A stretch of 64,000 nucleotides of DNA from Tridacna crocea (GCA_943736015.1 OX031070.1:26743673-26807672), one strand, 5' to 3'. Shown: positions 52,117 through 61,860, counted from the first letter of the stretch. Program-made: numbers and translations. The notes: generated by a model from the sequence alone, not told the origin.

Positions 52117-52196
52117 TCCAAACTTGTCAAGCTTTTACTTATCAAAAGAAGAACCCATTACAAAAAGGTAGATAACCCTAAGAATATTTTTGACAG

Positions 52197-52422
52197 TTAA
52201 CCCTGTACCAAACAATCCCTGGTATTTACGACCCGGATATAGAAGCCTATTGAAAACATTGTGGGAAAAGGAGAAAATGCTGGTAACCAGCATTTTCTCC
52301 TTTGCCCACAGTGTTTTCAACCCTTCTCAAAACAAATTTCAGTTTTTGAGTTATGTTTATTCGGTGGTCTGTAATTACTTTCAATTTGAACAAGTCTGAA
52401 ATTTGGTATGGTAAAGATTTAA
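52197..52422 (+). mobile_element. Hairpin MITE, forward, full length
   Basis: Left TTAACCCTGTACCAAACAATC. Stem right arm CTCCTTTGCCCACAG. Right GTATGGTAAAGATTTAA. Confidence 0.92.
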
Positions 52423-52648
52423 CTCATTACCAAACGACAAAACTGTGGACTTGTCCAAACTGAAAGCACTTGCAGACGACCAAATAAATGTGGCACAAAA
52501 ATTGAACTTTGTCTTGGGAAGGGTAGAAAACATTGTGAGAAAAGGAGAAAATGCTGGTAACCAGCGTTTTCTCCTTTTCCCACAATGTTTTCAAAAAGCT
52601 TCTTTCTCAGGGTCTTTAAAAGTCGGGATTGTATGGTAAAGAGTTTAA
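52419..52648 (-). mobile_element. Hairpin MITE, reverse, sharing TTAA
   Basis: Left TTAACTCATTACCAAACGAC. Perfect stem except CAGCGTTTTC. Right GTATGGTAAAGAGTTTAA. It ends 87 bp before an exon. Confidence 0.94.
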
Positions 52649-52735
52649 TCCCTTCTTCATAACTTTTTTTTTTCACTGGAAAAATTGCTGCAGCATGTGC
52701 CCTTGATTATCAAGTTATCGTCCTTAAATATACAG

Positions 52736-52914
52736 GAGAAAACAAGGCTGTATGAGGAGGAGCGTGATAAAAATCAAAAGGAGCGCCAAGATTTACGAAA
52801 AAAGAGCGGTGAAGAAGTGGAGGGAATGCGGAAGGATCTGGTGAAAATGGCAAACAAACTGGCCACTATGCAAGATGAGCTGAGAACAAAAGATGAAATA
52901 AATGGCCAACTTAG
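52736..52914 (+). CDS. Coiled-coil gene exon 7
   Basis: Acceptor AATATACAG, donor TTAG|GTAAAA. It encodes 59 codons plus two bases, EKTRLYEEERDKNQKERQDL through LATMQDELRTKDEINGQL, ending in phase 2 inside an Arg codon. The first half is extremely charged and may form a single helix; the second half is a Leu-heptad coiled coil. Confidence 0.9.
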
Positions 52915-53635
52915 GTAAAACTGACTGGTATTTTTATGTTGAAATGGCAAGAACCTTGCAAACAGTGTAGGTCTAGAGAATAATGATCTGATTTGGGCAG
53001 CAGATCCTAGATGTAGTCTGTATTCTGTGCAATATTTCTTGTGATGCATGGTAGCCAAAGCACTGTATCTTAGTATTTCATGAACTATTTTCACAACTAT
53101 ATACTTTTTAAGCCAGACTGCGCAAAATCTGTTATCGAATCTTGAATCGACACATCCTCGTTTTGGCTAAAAGCAGTCTGCAGCAGCTATTATTTTGGTA
53201 CTTTTCCCAACTAAAAATTTCGACTTAGTGAACTTTGCTACTCCAAAGTTGAACTCTTTTTATCACATAACCTCCCTTGTTTTCAGTATAATGTACCTAT
53301 TACAAATTTTCTAATCTTATACATGTTTGATATCATACTTGTGTGATGTCATTTTTGATGTCATTTTGTATGTATTTCATAGAATTGAATGGGTATGGAT
53401 ATTACTGCCAGTAATAGATGTTTTTTGCATCATTTGATTTATACTTTTGTGAATTATCTTTGTATGATAAAAAGAATCTTGACATTTGTTGGCGTTTGTA
53501 GTAAAATTTTATTAAACTCATCAAGGAAAAATGATATGACACTCGCCAAAGGCTGGCTAAATAACATTCCCCTAGAAATTTTATCTCAAAAGCCAACTCA
53601 TGTCAGATCTGTCACATGATCGGGGTCCATATTCA
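52915..53635. other. Intron, no clear feature
   Basis: MITE-free. GATGTCATTTTTGATGTCATTTTG near 53345 is a short direct repeat. The 76-codon ORF at 53389 is unsupported. Confidence 0.45.
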
Positions 53636-53815
53636 CTAACCGTTCTTAAGAATGTTCTTTGTCTTATTCTCCAGAATTTTCTACATTTGTATGTAACACA
53701 ACTTCTGATTAGCTAAACCCTTTGGTTCAGCCAATCAGAAGTTGTTTTACTTACATATTTAGAAAACCTTGTAAAATAAGACTAAGAATATTCTCAAGAA
53801 TGGTAGGGCCCAGGT
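53636..53815. mobile_element. Small palindromic MITE, full copy
   Basis: Left arm AAGAATGTTCTTTGTCTTAT to ACACAACTTCTGATTAGCT; right arm AGCCAATCAGAAGTTGT to ATAAGACTAAGAATATTCTC. Arms ~75 bp with a short loop. Relative of 1548-1680. Confidence 0.8.
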
Positions 53816-53818
53816 GTT

Positions 53819-54047
53819 TTAACCCTTTACCAAACAATCCCTGGTTTTTACGACCCTGAGATAGAAGCCTTTTGAATAAATTGTGGAAAAAGGAGAAAAT
53901 GCTGGTAACCAGCATTTTTTCCTTTTCCTACAATGTTTTCTACCCTTCCCAAAACAAATTTCAATTTTTGAATCACATTAATTTTGTTGTATGCAAATAC
54001 TTCCAATTTGGAAAAGCCTAGAATTCTGTCGCTTGGTAAAGAGTTAA
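53819..54047 (+). mobile_element. Hairpin MITE, forward, full length
   Basis: Left TTAACCCTTTACCAAACAATC. Stem TTGTGGAAAAAGGAG/TTCCTTTTCCTACAA. Right GCTTGGTAAAGAGTTAA. Confidence 0.93.
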
Positions 54048-54059
54048 ACAGCTCCGATT

Positions 54060-54220
54060 ATAAGTGGAAATAAAAGAAACTGCTGGTTATCAGCAATTTG
54101 TTATCTTCCCCAAGTGTTTTATACAATATTAAAGGTAAATCTAAACATTTGAATCACATTTAATTCGTCATTAATAAATGCTACAAATTCCAAAATTACT
54201 TACTTTTGGTAAACAGTTAC
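54060..54220 (+). mobile_element. Hairpin MITE, degenerate
   Basis: GCTGGTTATCAGCAATTTG, CACATTTAATTCGTCATTAA, TTTTGGTAAACAGTTA; left half lost. Confidence 0.55.
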
Positions 54221-54225
54221 ACTAT

Positions 54226-54365
54226 TAACCCTTTACCACACAACAAAATTTTTGATTAGTCCAAATTCAAAGCACTTGCAGACGACAAAATAAAAGTACA
54301 TGTAACTCAAAAATCAAAGTTTGATTCCAGCAGGGTAAAAAATATTGTGGCAAATGCTCAAACTT
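54226..54365 (-). mobile_element. Hairpin MITE, right part missing
   Basis: Left TTAACCCTTTACCACACAAC, normal left arm, AATATTGTGGCAAATGC, then ends. Confidence 0.8.
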
Positions 54366-54460
54366 TTCAGACTGACTCGGTTCCTTTCTTTGTAGATGCA
54401 ATATTACCCATTTTCACAGAGCTTGGCTCAAATATCACATTCCTTTTCTCAAATTTGTAG

Positions 54461-54566
54461 GGATCAGTTGATTGACCTGCAACAAAAGACAGATCAGGAG
54501 AAATTAAGTCGAGCTTCCATCGTTGAAGAACACAAGAAAACATTACAGTCACTCAGGAAAGAGACG
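54461..54566 (+). CDS. Coiled-coil gene exon 8
   Basis: Acceptor TCTCAAATTTGTAG, donor ACG|GTAAGT. One base completes Arg, then 35 codons, DQLIDLQQKTDQEKLSRASI to LQSLRKET, phase 0 at the end. A truncated reverse MITE ends about 95 bp upstream. Confidence 0.88.
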
Positions 54567-54624
54567 GTAAGTGGCCCTTTGTACAGAGTTTACTTTTTAC
54601 ATGAAAATTTCAAAGTTTTAATGA

Positions 54625-54800
54625 CTGTATGGAAGAGGCCTTTTGAAAAAAATGTGGGAAAAGGAGAAGATGTTGGTAACCAGGGTTTATATGAAGAAAG
54701 TCCACATGCATCATGAATCAAAAAAATTACATTTTAAAGATCAATCAACATTTTCTTCTTTTCCAACAATGCGTTCAAAAGGTTTCTTTTCCAGGGAATT
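54625..54800 (+). mobile_element. Hairpin MITE, interrupted hairpin
   Basis: GGAAGAGGCCTTTTG, stem GTGGGAAAAGGAGAAGATG, then ~55 unrelated bases before ATTTTCTTCTTTTCCAACAATG. Confidence 0.55.
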
Positions 54801-55047
54801 AGAAACTTATCTTTCGCAGAGGACAATTTGAATAAAGATAGAGGAAACTCTAAGATTTGTCTATAACAGGGTTAAAAACATAATCAGAAAATGAAAAAAG
54901 AATACATTTTATCATTTTCCAAGAATTGTTTCAAAATACTCCATGCTAAGGGACTTAAAACCCTTGATTGTTTGGTAAAGGGTAAAAATTCAAGAATGTA
55001 AATGGTACAGTGGTATCCTCTGGATTGAACACTACCCAAGTGCTGAT

Positions 55048-55156
55048 TGAACAGTTTACCGAGCAACAAAATTTTAGACAAGTCTAAAAGCTTCGGAAAA
55101 CATTGCGAGAAAAGAAGAAAATGCTGGTAACCAGCATTTTCTCCTTCTTCCCATAA
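55048..55156 (-). mobile_element. Hairpin MITE, split by another copy
   Basis: AGTTTACCGAGCAACAAAATT, stem GCGAGAAAAGAAG to CTCCTTCTTCCCAT, where the next copy begins. Confidence 0.7.
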
Positions 55157-55377
55157 CTCTTTACCACACGAAAAAATTTTAGACTGGTTCAAATTGAAAG
55201 CATTTGCAGAGGACACAATAAAGGTGACTGAAAAATTGAAATTTGTTCTGGGAAGGGTAGAAAACACTGTGGGAAAAGGAGAAAATGCTGGTTACCAGCA
55301 TTTTCTCCTTTTCCTACAATGTTTTCTCAATGCTTTTTCTCAGGGGCATCAAAAGTAGGGATTGTGTGGTGATGGGA
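55157..55377 (-). mobile_element. Hairpin MITE, reverse
   Basis: Left AACTCTTTACCACACG. Full stem (ACACTGTGGG / CCTACAATGT). Right GTGTGGTGATGGGACAA. TTAA lost at both sides. Confidence 0.88.
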
Positions 55378-55398
55378 CAATGTTTTCTCCTCGTCAGA

Positions 55399-55567
55399 GA
55401 CAAATTTCACTATTTGATCCACAATGATTTTGCCATCTGCAATTGCTTTTAGTTTGCATAAGGCTAAAATTTTGTCGCTGGTAAAAAGACAAATTCCACT
55501 ATTTGAGCCTCTATGATTTTGCTATCTGCAAATGCTTTTAGGTTGGACAAGGCTAAAATTTTGTCGC
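55399..55567. repeat. Tandem duplication of a MITE arm, 89-bp period
   Basis: GACAAATTTCACTATTTGA...GCTAAAATTTTGTCGC at 55399 is repeated at 55488. The unit is a forward-type MITE right arm. Confidence 0.8.
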
Positions 55568-55570
55568 ATT

Positions 55571-55762
55571 CTTTCAAACTGAGAGCATCTGTAGACTACA
55601 AAAAATTGAAACAAATTAGCTTTAGGTCTCTGATAGGGAAGAAAACAGTGTGGTAAAAGGAGAAAATGCTGGTTACCAGCATTTTCTCCTTTTCCCACAA
55701 TGTTTTTAAAAGCCTTCATTGCCATGGCCGTAAAAACCAGGGATTGTTTGGTAAAGGGTTAA
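55571..55762 (-). mobile_element. Hairpin MITE, left end missing
   Basis: CAAACTGAGAGCATCTG; stem GTGTGGTAAAAGGAG with full right arm; right GTTTGGTAAAGGGTTAA. Confidence 0.88.
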
Positions 55763-56040
55763 ACAATGTACAATTATAAAGTTACCTTGCTCTGTGAAAA
55801 GTGGGGTTTATTGCATTTGTCAAAAGTATCAAAACAGATCAGTCTGCACAATCCTTTTGCTATTGGTAGTACATTTTCAGCATGTCAAAGGGCCAATCTA
55901 CCTCATGATTCAGACAGTTGATGTTCAAAAGCGATTTTTTGGATCCTTAATGCTGTGATGACTTGTTTGAAAATGTTTAAAAACCCCTGTAGCCACAGCA
56001 TGGCTCAGTTATGTAGAACAATAATTGGATAGTTTTTTTT

Positions 56041-58016
56041 AGCTCACCTGAGCATAAAGTGCTCAAGGGGAGCTTTTAGGATCAACCAGTGTCCCTCATC
56101 CGTCGTGCGTCGTCAACAATTCTTTAAACATCAACTCCTCCTAAACCGCTGGGCCAATTTGAATCAAACTTGGCTGGAATGTTCCTTGGTAGGTCCTCTT
56201 TAAAAATTGTTCACAGAATTTGATTCCTTCAAAAACTCTGGTTGCCATGGCAATGAAATGGAATTTTTTAGGAAATTCTTTAAAAATCTTTTTCTCTGAA
56301 ACCGCTGGCCAGATTTTAAAATAATTTCACACAGATGTTCCTTGGGTGACCCTTTTCAAAAATTGTTTGCAAAATTTTGATCCGTCAAGAAACATGGCTC
56401 TGGTGAATGGGGGCTTCTTGCACTATACAGAAATGAAGAAATTCTTAAAAATTCTTCTTCTCTGAAACCGCTGGTCAGATTTTGAAATAATTTCACAAAG
56501 ATGTTCCTTGAATGACCATTTTCAAAAATTGTCCGTGAAATTTCAATCCTTCAAGAAACATGGCTCTGGTGAATGGGGGCTACTTGAGCTATAGGGAAAT
56601 GAAGAAATTCTTGAAAATTATTCTTCTCTGAAACGGCTGGCCAGATTTTAACCCATTACCACACAATCCCTACTTTTGATGCCCCTGAGAAAGAAGCCTT
56701 TTGAAAACACTGTAGAAAAAGGAGAAAATGCTGGTAACCAGCATTTTCTCCTTTTCCCACAGTGTTTTCTACCCTTCCATGAACAATTTTCAATTTTTCA
56801 GGCACCTTTATTTTGTCACCTGCAAATGCTTTCAATTTGAACAAGTCTACAATTTTCTCGTGTGGTAAAGAGTTAAAATAATTCCACAGAGATGTTCCTT
56901 GGGTGACCCTTTTCAAAACCTGTTTGCGAAATTTTGATCTGTCAAGAAACATGGCTTTGGTGAATGGGGGCTTCTTGCACTATACAGAAATGAAGAAATT
57001 CTTAAAAATTCTCCTCTGAAACTGCTGGCCAGATTTTAAAATAATTTCACAGAGATGTTCCTTGGGTGACCCTTTTCAAAAATTGTTCTTGAAATTTTGA
57101 TCCGTCAAGAAACATGGCTCTGGTGAATGGGAGCTTCTTGCACTATACAGAAATGAAGAAATTCTTAAAAATCCTTCTCCTCTAAAACCGCTGATCCGAT
57201 TTTGAAATAACTTCACAAAGATGTTCCTTGAATGACCCTTTTCAAAATTTGTTCGTGAAATTTTGATCCATCAAGAAACATGGCTCTGGTGAATGGGGGC
57301 TTCTTGCACTATACAGAAATGAAGAAATTCTTAAAAATCCTTCTCCTCTGAAACCGCTGGTCTGATTTTGAAATAACTTCACAAAGATGTTCCTTGAATG
57401 ACCCTTTTCAAAATTTGTTCATGAAATTTTGATCCGTCAAGAAACATGGCTCTGGTGAATGGGGGCTACTTGCGCTATAGGGAAATGAAGAAATTCTTAA
57501 AAATTATTCTTCTCTGAAACGGCTGGTCAGATTTTGGAAAATTTTCACAGAGATATTCCTTGGGTGACCCTTTTCAAAAAATGTTTGTGAAAGTTTGATT
57601 CATCGAGAAACATTGTTCTGGTGAATGGGGGCTACTTGCACTATATGGCAATGAAGAAATTCTTGAAAATTCTTCTTCTCTGAAATGGCTGGTCAGATTT
57701 GAAAATTGTTTCACAGAAATATTTCTTGAATGGCCTTTTTTAAAATCTGTTCGCGAAATTTTGATAGGTCAAGAAACATGGCTCTGGTGAATGGGGGCTA
57801 CTTGCACCGTACAGAAATTAAGAAACTCCTAAAAATTCTTCTTTTTTGAAACTGCTGGTCAGTTTTTGAAAGGACTTTTACAGGTGATCTTTTAAAAATT
57901 GCTTGGCAAAATAAAGATTTTGTTTCCAGTGTTTCAATACCTTCAAAAAGAAGAAAGGTTATGGTCCTCTTAAAAATTCAGGTGAGCGATCCAGGGCCAT
58001 CTTGGCCCTCTTGTTT
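56041..58016 (+). mobile_element. Helentron/pearl-like element with ~166-bp tandem core, complete
   Basis: Starts AGCTCACCTGAGCATAAAG and ends TTCAGGTGAGCGATCC...GGCCCTCTTGTTT, so GCTCACCTGA and TCAGGTGAGC form subterminal inverted repeats. Between lie about nine units marked by CTCTGAAACCGCTGG, GATGTTCCTTGGGTGACCC and GGCTCTGGTGAATGGGGGC, roughly 166 bp apart. This layout matches bivalve non-autonomous Helentron-like elements of the pearl type, from memory. A hairpin MITE interrupts it at 56648-56876. Non-coding. Confidence 0.8.
56648..56876 (+). mobile_element. Hairpin MITE, reference copy with proven TTAA duplication
   Basis: Full-length forward copy. TTAA flanks both ends, and the element proper is 56652-56872. 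The terminal inverted repeats are CCCATTACCACAC and GTGTGGTAAAGAG. Centre: left arm ACACTGTAGAAAAAGGAG plus AAAATGCTGGT, mirrored on the right. It sits inside a unit of the ~165-bp array; sister units read GATTTTAAAATAATTTC at the same place, so insertion duplicated TTAA exactly. TTAA plus CCC-starting ends are the hallmark of piggyBac-type elements. There is no coding capacity, so it is non-autonomous. Confidence 0.93.
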
Positions 58017-58069
58017 ATGTAATTTTCTGTTTTGCACAAGTCAACAGTAACTCAAATTCTACTGAAGTC

Positions 58070-58180
58070 GTAATGTGCCGTCTTGGATTTGCCTACCAGG
58101 ACTGCGCAGGCTGATCCAAGACAACACTTTACACAAATGTCTGATTGCCCTTTTTTACCTGTTGCAAGCCATTTACTTAA
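58070..58180. mobile_element. Half-copy of the long-TIR MITE
   Basis: CTGCGCAGGCTGATCCAAG, CACTTTACACAAATG and TTGCAAGCCATTTAC correspond to one arm of the element at 22433. Confidence 0.55.
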
Positions 58181-58205
58181 TTAATGAAGTTGTTCAAAAT
58201 TGCAG

Positions 58206-58364
58206 GATTCAGCATTAGTCCAAATGAGAGAGTCCCTGTTTTTAGAAAAACAGAAAACAATGGATACAATGCGGACAGAGTTAGATCAAGAAAGAAGAGA
58301 CATCATGACCCGAGCAGAAGAACGATACGAGAGTCAGCTTTCAGACCAGGCAGCTATCATAAAG
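58206..58364 (+). CDS. Coiled-coil gene exon 9
   Basis: Acceptor CAAAATTGCAG, donor AAG|GTCAGC. Fifty-three codons, phase 0 both sides, DSALVQMRESLFLEKQKTMD to YESQLSDQAAIIK. It lies 190 bp after the Helentron-like array ends. Met-rich heptads are notable (QMRES, TMDTMRTEL). Confidence 0.88.
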
Positions 58365-58494
58365 GTCAGCAGCAAAGTTTGAAATTCTTTGAAATATTCT
58401 TATTAAAAAAAAAAATGATAATGAAAATAAAAATCTAAACTTTTAACACATAGTTCTCATTTTTCATATCAATAGGACCTACGTTGTAGGTACC

Positions 58495-58695
58495 CCTTAG
58501 AATTATTAGACTGGCCCAAATTGAATTTTTTGCGAACCACAAATTATACGTTCCTGGAGTGATCAGCTATGTTTCTGAATGGTTAGAAAACATTGTGGGA
58601 AAAGGAGAAAATGCTGATTGTCAGCATTTTCTTCTTATTCCACAGTGTTTTCAGAAGGCTAATCTTGCAAGGTCATGAAAACTGATGATTGTTAA
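58495..58695 (-). mobile_element. Hairpin MITE, reverse, diverged
   Basis: GACTGGCCCAAATTGAATTTT; stem GTGGGAAAAGGAG with loop TGATTGTCAGC; right GATGATTGTTAAGAAG. Confidence 0.75.
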
Positions 58696-58715
58696 GAAGT
58701 ACCGTAATCTTGTAA

Positions 58716-58932
58716 CCTTTACAACATAATCTTGGGTATTTACGACCCTGGGCTATCTTGGTTTTTGAAAACATTGTAGGAAAAGGAGAAAATGCTAGTT
58801 ACAAATATTTTCTCCCTTTTCCTTCAATGTTTTCTGCCCTTGAAATACATTTTTTATATTGTGAATATTATTTGTTTTCTGTAAATGTTGTCAACTTAGT
58901 TGTGTCTTAAATTTTGTTGTTTGGCAACAGGT
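58716..58932 (+). mobile_element. Hairpin MITE, forward, diverged
   Basis: CCTTTACAACATAATC; stem TTGTAGGAAAAGGAG/CTCCCTTTTCCTTCAA; right GTTGTTTGGCAACAGG. Confidence 0.75.
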
Positions 58933-59109
58933 AAATCCCTTCTTGTTGTGGTCTCCTTGCACGGTCCATACAGATCAGTTCATCATTCCATGATTTTTAC
59001 CTCATTTTTGGCAAAGTAACATCCGTATATATGAAGGGAAAAAAGGATTGAGCTGGAAACCATGCTAACTTTCCATATCTTCCCCTCTGATTGTAAGATG
59101 TTTTTACAG

Positions 59110-59211
59110 GCAAAGAATGAAGAGTTGACACATCTTGTAAAGTTAGTGGACAAACTAGAAACAGAACAGGCTAGAAACAAGGGAAAAGCAGAGCAGGATC
59201 TTAAACTGAGA
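59110..59211 (+). CDS. Coiled-coil gene exon 10
   Basis: Acceptor GATGTTTTTACAG, donor AGA|GTATGT. Thirty-four codons, phase 0 both sides, AKNEELTHLVKLVDKLETEQ then ARNKGKAEQDLKLR. Short, in frame and skippable. A TATACCCCC-type repeat begins about 65 bp downstream. Confidence 0.85.
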
Positions 59212-59276
59212 GTATGTATGTTACGTAATAATTATTTGGTAAATTTAAGTGTTAAATAGCTACTTCCGCCCATCTT

Positions 59277-59622
59277 TATACCCTGGCAAAACGAATGTTT
59301 TCAGGGGTATACTGGAATCCGCCTGTCTGTCCATGTGTGACTGTGTCCAACCGTCTGTGCGTCCGTCCGTCTATGTGTCTGTCCGTGTGTCTCTCTGTGT
59401 ACAAAATACTAGTAATTGTGTGTCGCAAACTCCTCCTACAATTTTCCTTCAACTGTATTGAAACTTTTTACATATACTGATCATATATTGAAGATTTGCA
59501 AGACGCAATTTTTCCAGTGTTAACTCTTCCTGGTTGAGCAATGATCTCCCCTTGAAATTGACACTTTTTTATGTCAAAGGGCTGGAGGGGGTATTAAGTC
59601 ACATTCAGTGACAGCTCTTGTT
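59277..59622 (+). mobile_element. TATACCCCC-type repeat, near-complete copy
   Basis: Starts TTATACCCTGGCAAAACG, with GTATACTGGAATCCGCC, CTGTCCGTGTGTCTC-like low complexity, TACTAGTAATTGTGTGTCGC, and end AGTGACAGCTCTTGTT. ORFs through its CTGTCCGT part are artefacts. Confidence 0.82.
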
Positions 59623-59735
59623 GGCACTGTTAAACTATCTCTTTTGCCAGCCCTGACATTCAGTGCAATTCACACAAGTCATACTTACTTTTGCATCACA
59701 TGCTTTGTACATCGATATTGAAGAACCTTTTGCCA

Positions 59736-59836
59736 TAACTCTTCACTAAACAACAAAATATTCTCCTTTTCCCACAAATTTTTCAAAAACCTTTTCCCTC
59801 AAGGTGGATAAAAGTCAGGATTGTATTGTAGAGTTA
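59736..59836 (-). mobile_element. Hairpin MITE, left stem deleted
   Basis: CATAACTCTTCACTAAACAAC fused to ATTCTCCTTTTCCCAC; right TTGTATTGTAGAGTTA. Confidence 0.75.
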
Positions 59837-59983
59837 GGGTAGTAGACTCATGATAGAAAACAGCTATTTCCACTAAAATATTGTCCTACAAAATTTGCTA
59901 AGATTGAAAATGAGTATTATTGTACTACTTTCACCAAGCCACTTTTTCCTTTTTGTCCTTCCTAGAATTATCATTTATAAATC

Positions 59984-60212
59984 TTAACCCATTACCACAC
60001 AATCCATTCTTTTGACGCCCCTGAGAAAGAAGCCTTTCGAAAACATTGTGGGAAAAGGAGAAAATGCTGGTAACCACCATTTTCTCCTTTTCCCACAATG
60101 TTTTCTACCCTTCACAAAACAAATTTCAAATTTTCAGTCACTTTTACTTTGTCGTCTGCAAATGCTTTCAATTTGCACCAGTCTAAAATAAAGTCGTTTG
60201 GTAATGGGTTAA
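59984..60212 (+). mobile_element. Hairpin MITE, forward, full length
   Basis: Near consensus. Loop GGTAACCACC. Right CGTTTGGTAATGGGTTAA. Confidence 0.95.
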
Positions 60213-60725
60213 ACCCCTATATTCTCAATACAAACAAGATGATAAGTACCTCCCTTTTCTGGAATCTAACAAAGGCATCGACAAATAATTTCAAGATAGA
60301 CATCAAAGGAATTCCTGGTCGGTAAAAAATGTGCAAAAGTATTATATCTGTATAAATCTGTCTTTATCAATTGTCAAGAAATTTTATGCCATACTGCACT
60401 AGAAGTAGTAGGGGGGCCACTACCTTAAATTTGGACCAGATTTTAAACTTGTTTGTTTGTAAATTATTAATTATTGTTACCTATAGTTTTCAGTAAAAAA
60501 GGTAAATCTGTGACACCATTACAGAATCTAATAGAATCCTAATTGTACTTTAATGACTTCTTCATAACTGTGTTGCCATTGATTTTACATAAAAAGACGT
60601 AAAGTTTTGCCTGCCTCTGTATGTATGTTATCATGTGTGCTGAATGAAAATTTACACCTTTCGTAGTTGGATTTTAAAGCTTTTGAAAATCAGATACTGC
60701 GAGCCATCCTATATTAAAAGGGGGT
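60213..60725. other. Intron, no clear feature
   Basis: Single-copy-looking AT-rich sequence. Confidence 0.5.
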
Positions 60726-61006
60726 TTAATGGTTTACCAAACGATAAAATTTTAGATTGGTCCAAATTGAAAGCATTTGCAGACGACAAAATAAATGTGA
60801 CTAAAGCATTGAAATTTTTTTAAGAAGGGAAGAAAACATCATGGGAAATGGAGAATGCTGGTAAACAGCATTTTCTCCTTTTCCCACATTGTTTTCTTTC
60901 CGTCCTCAAACAAATTTCAAATTTTCAGTCGCTTTTACAGTATTTTGTTGTCTGCAAATGCTTTCAATTTGGACCAGTCTAAAATTGTCGTATGATAAAG
61001 AGTTAA
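60726..61006. mobile_element. Symmetric hairpin MITE (same end on both sides)
   Basis: Left TTAATGGTTTACCAAACGAT with TTTTAGATTGGTCC; right GGACCAGTCTAAAATTGTCG and GATAAAGAGTTAA. The hairpin lies at the centre of a ~280-bp palindrome. Confidence 0.85.
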
Positions 61007-61012
61007 CCCCCT

Positions 61013-61241
61013 TTAACCCATTACCACACAATCCCTACTTTTGACGCCCCTAAGAAAGAAGCCTTTAAAAAATATTGTGGGAAAAGGAGAAAATGCTGGT
61101 AACCAGCATTTTCTCCTTTTCCCACAATTTTTTCTACCCTTCTCAAAACAAATTTTAAATTTTCAGTCACTTTTAAATTGTTGTCTGCAAATGCTTTCGA
61201 TTTGGACAAGCCTAAAATTGTGTCGTTTGGTAATGAGTTAA
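61013..61241 (+). mobile_element. Hairpin MITE, forward, full length
   Basis: Six bases after the symmetric copy. Intact hairpin and ends. 57 bp before an exon acceptor. Confidence 0.95.
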
Positions 61242-61298
61242 CCAGAGCATGACTTGCATGTTTATGTATAACTTGGTGATTGTTTGAATATTGTGAAG

Positions 61299-61481
61299 GT
61301 ACAAGAGGCTCTCGAGGAACAGAAGAAGGTCTTGGAATCAGAAAAAGATGAGACTCTGAGATTGGAGAAAGAAACCTTGACATCAGACTTTCGGTACAAA
61401 TTGAAGCAACTGCAAGATGAACTTACACATCATCGACAAGAGAAACAGACATTAGAGAACAAGATCAAGGAGGTGAAAGAT
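61299..61481 (+). CDS. Coiled-coil gene exon 11; last coding exon seen
   Basis: The acceptor is poor in pyrimidines (GAATATTGTGAAG) and the donor is perfect (GAT|GTAAGT). Sixty-one codons, phase 0: VQEALEEQKKVLESEKDETL to EKQTLENKIKEVKD. The gene continues past 64000, as no stop is met and the donor is strong. The whole chain from 37541 gives about 519 residues. The protein resembles centrosomal or Golgi-type coiled-coil proteins in composition only, and I cannot name it. Confidence 0.88.
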
Positions 61482-61629
61482 GTAAGTGAACTATTTCTAG
61501 TTAAGGGCACTTCTTTTTTCCTTTTGTTGTAAACTCTTCAAGTGTAAGATGCATGTAGGTCCTAAAATGGGGACAAAGTGTATACAACACTAAATGGCAA
61601 CATACAGCTGGGCTACTTAAGTTCAGTTG

Positions 61630-61859
61630 TTAATCCATTACCACATAATCCCTACTTTGACGACCCTGAGAAAGAAGCCTCTAGAAAGCATTGTGGCAAA
61701 AAAGGCGAAAATGCTGGTAACCAGGATATTCTCCTTTTCCAACAATGTTTTCTACTCGTCACAAAACGAATGTCAAATTTTCAGTCACTTTTATTTTGTT
61801 GTCTGCAAATGCTTTTGATTTGGAGAAGCCTTAAATACTGCCATTTGGTAATGAGTTAA
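61630..61859 (+). mobile_element. Hairpin MITE, forward
   Basis: Left TTAATCCATTACCACATAATC. Stem GTGGCAAAAAAGGCG no longer fully pairs. Right CATTTGGTAATGAGTTAA. Confidence 0.92.
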
Positions 61860-61860
61860 C

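Noticed and set aside
766..61859. Dozens of short ORFs sharing peptides like PLENIVGKGENAGNQHFLLFPQ and WEKEKMLVTSIFSFSHNVF on both strands, looking like a protein family
   Set aside because: They are translations of the hairpin MITE's conserved palindrome in different frames. Starts and stops are not conserved and no splice structure supports them.
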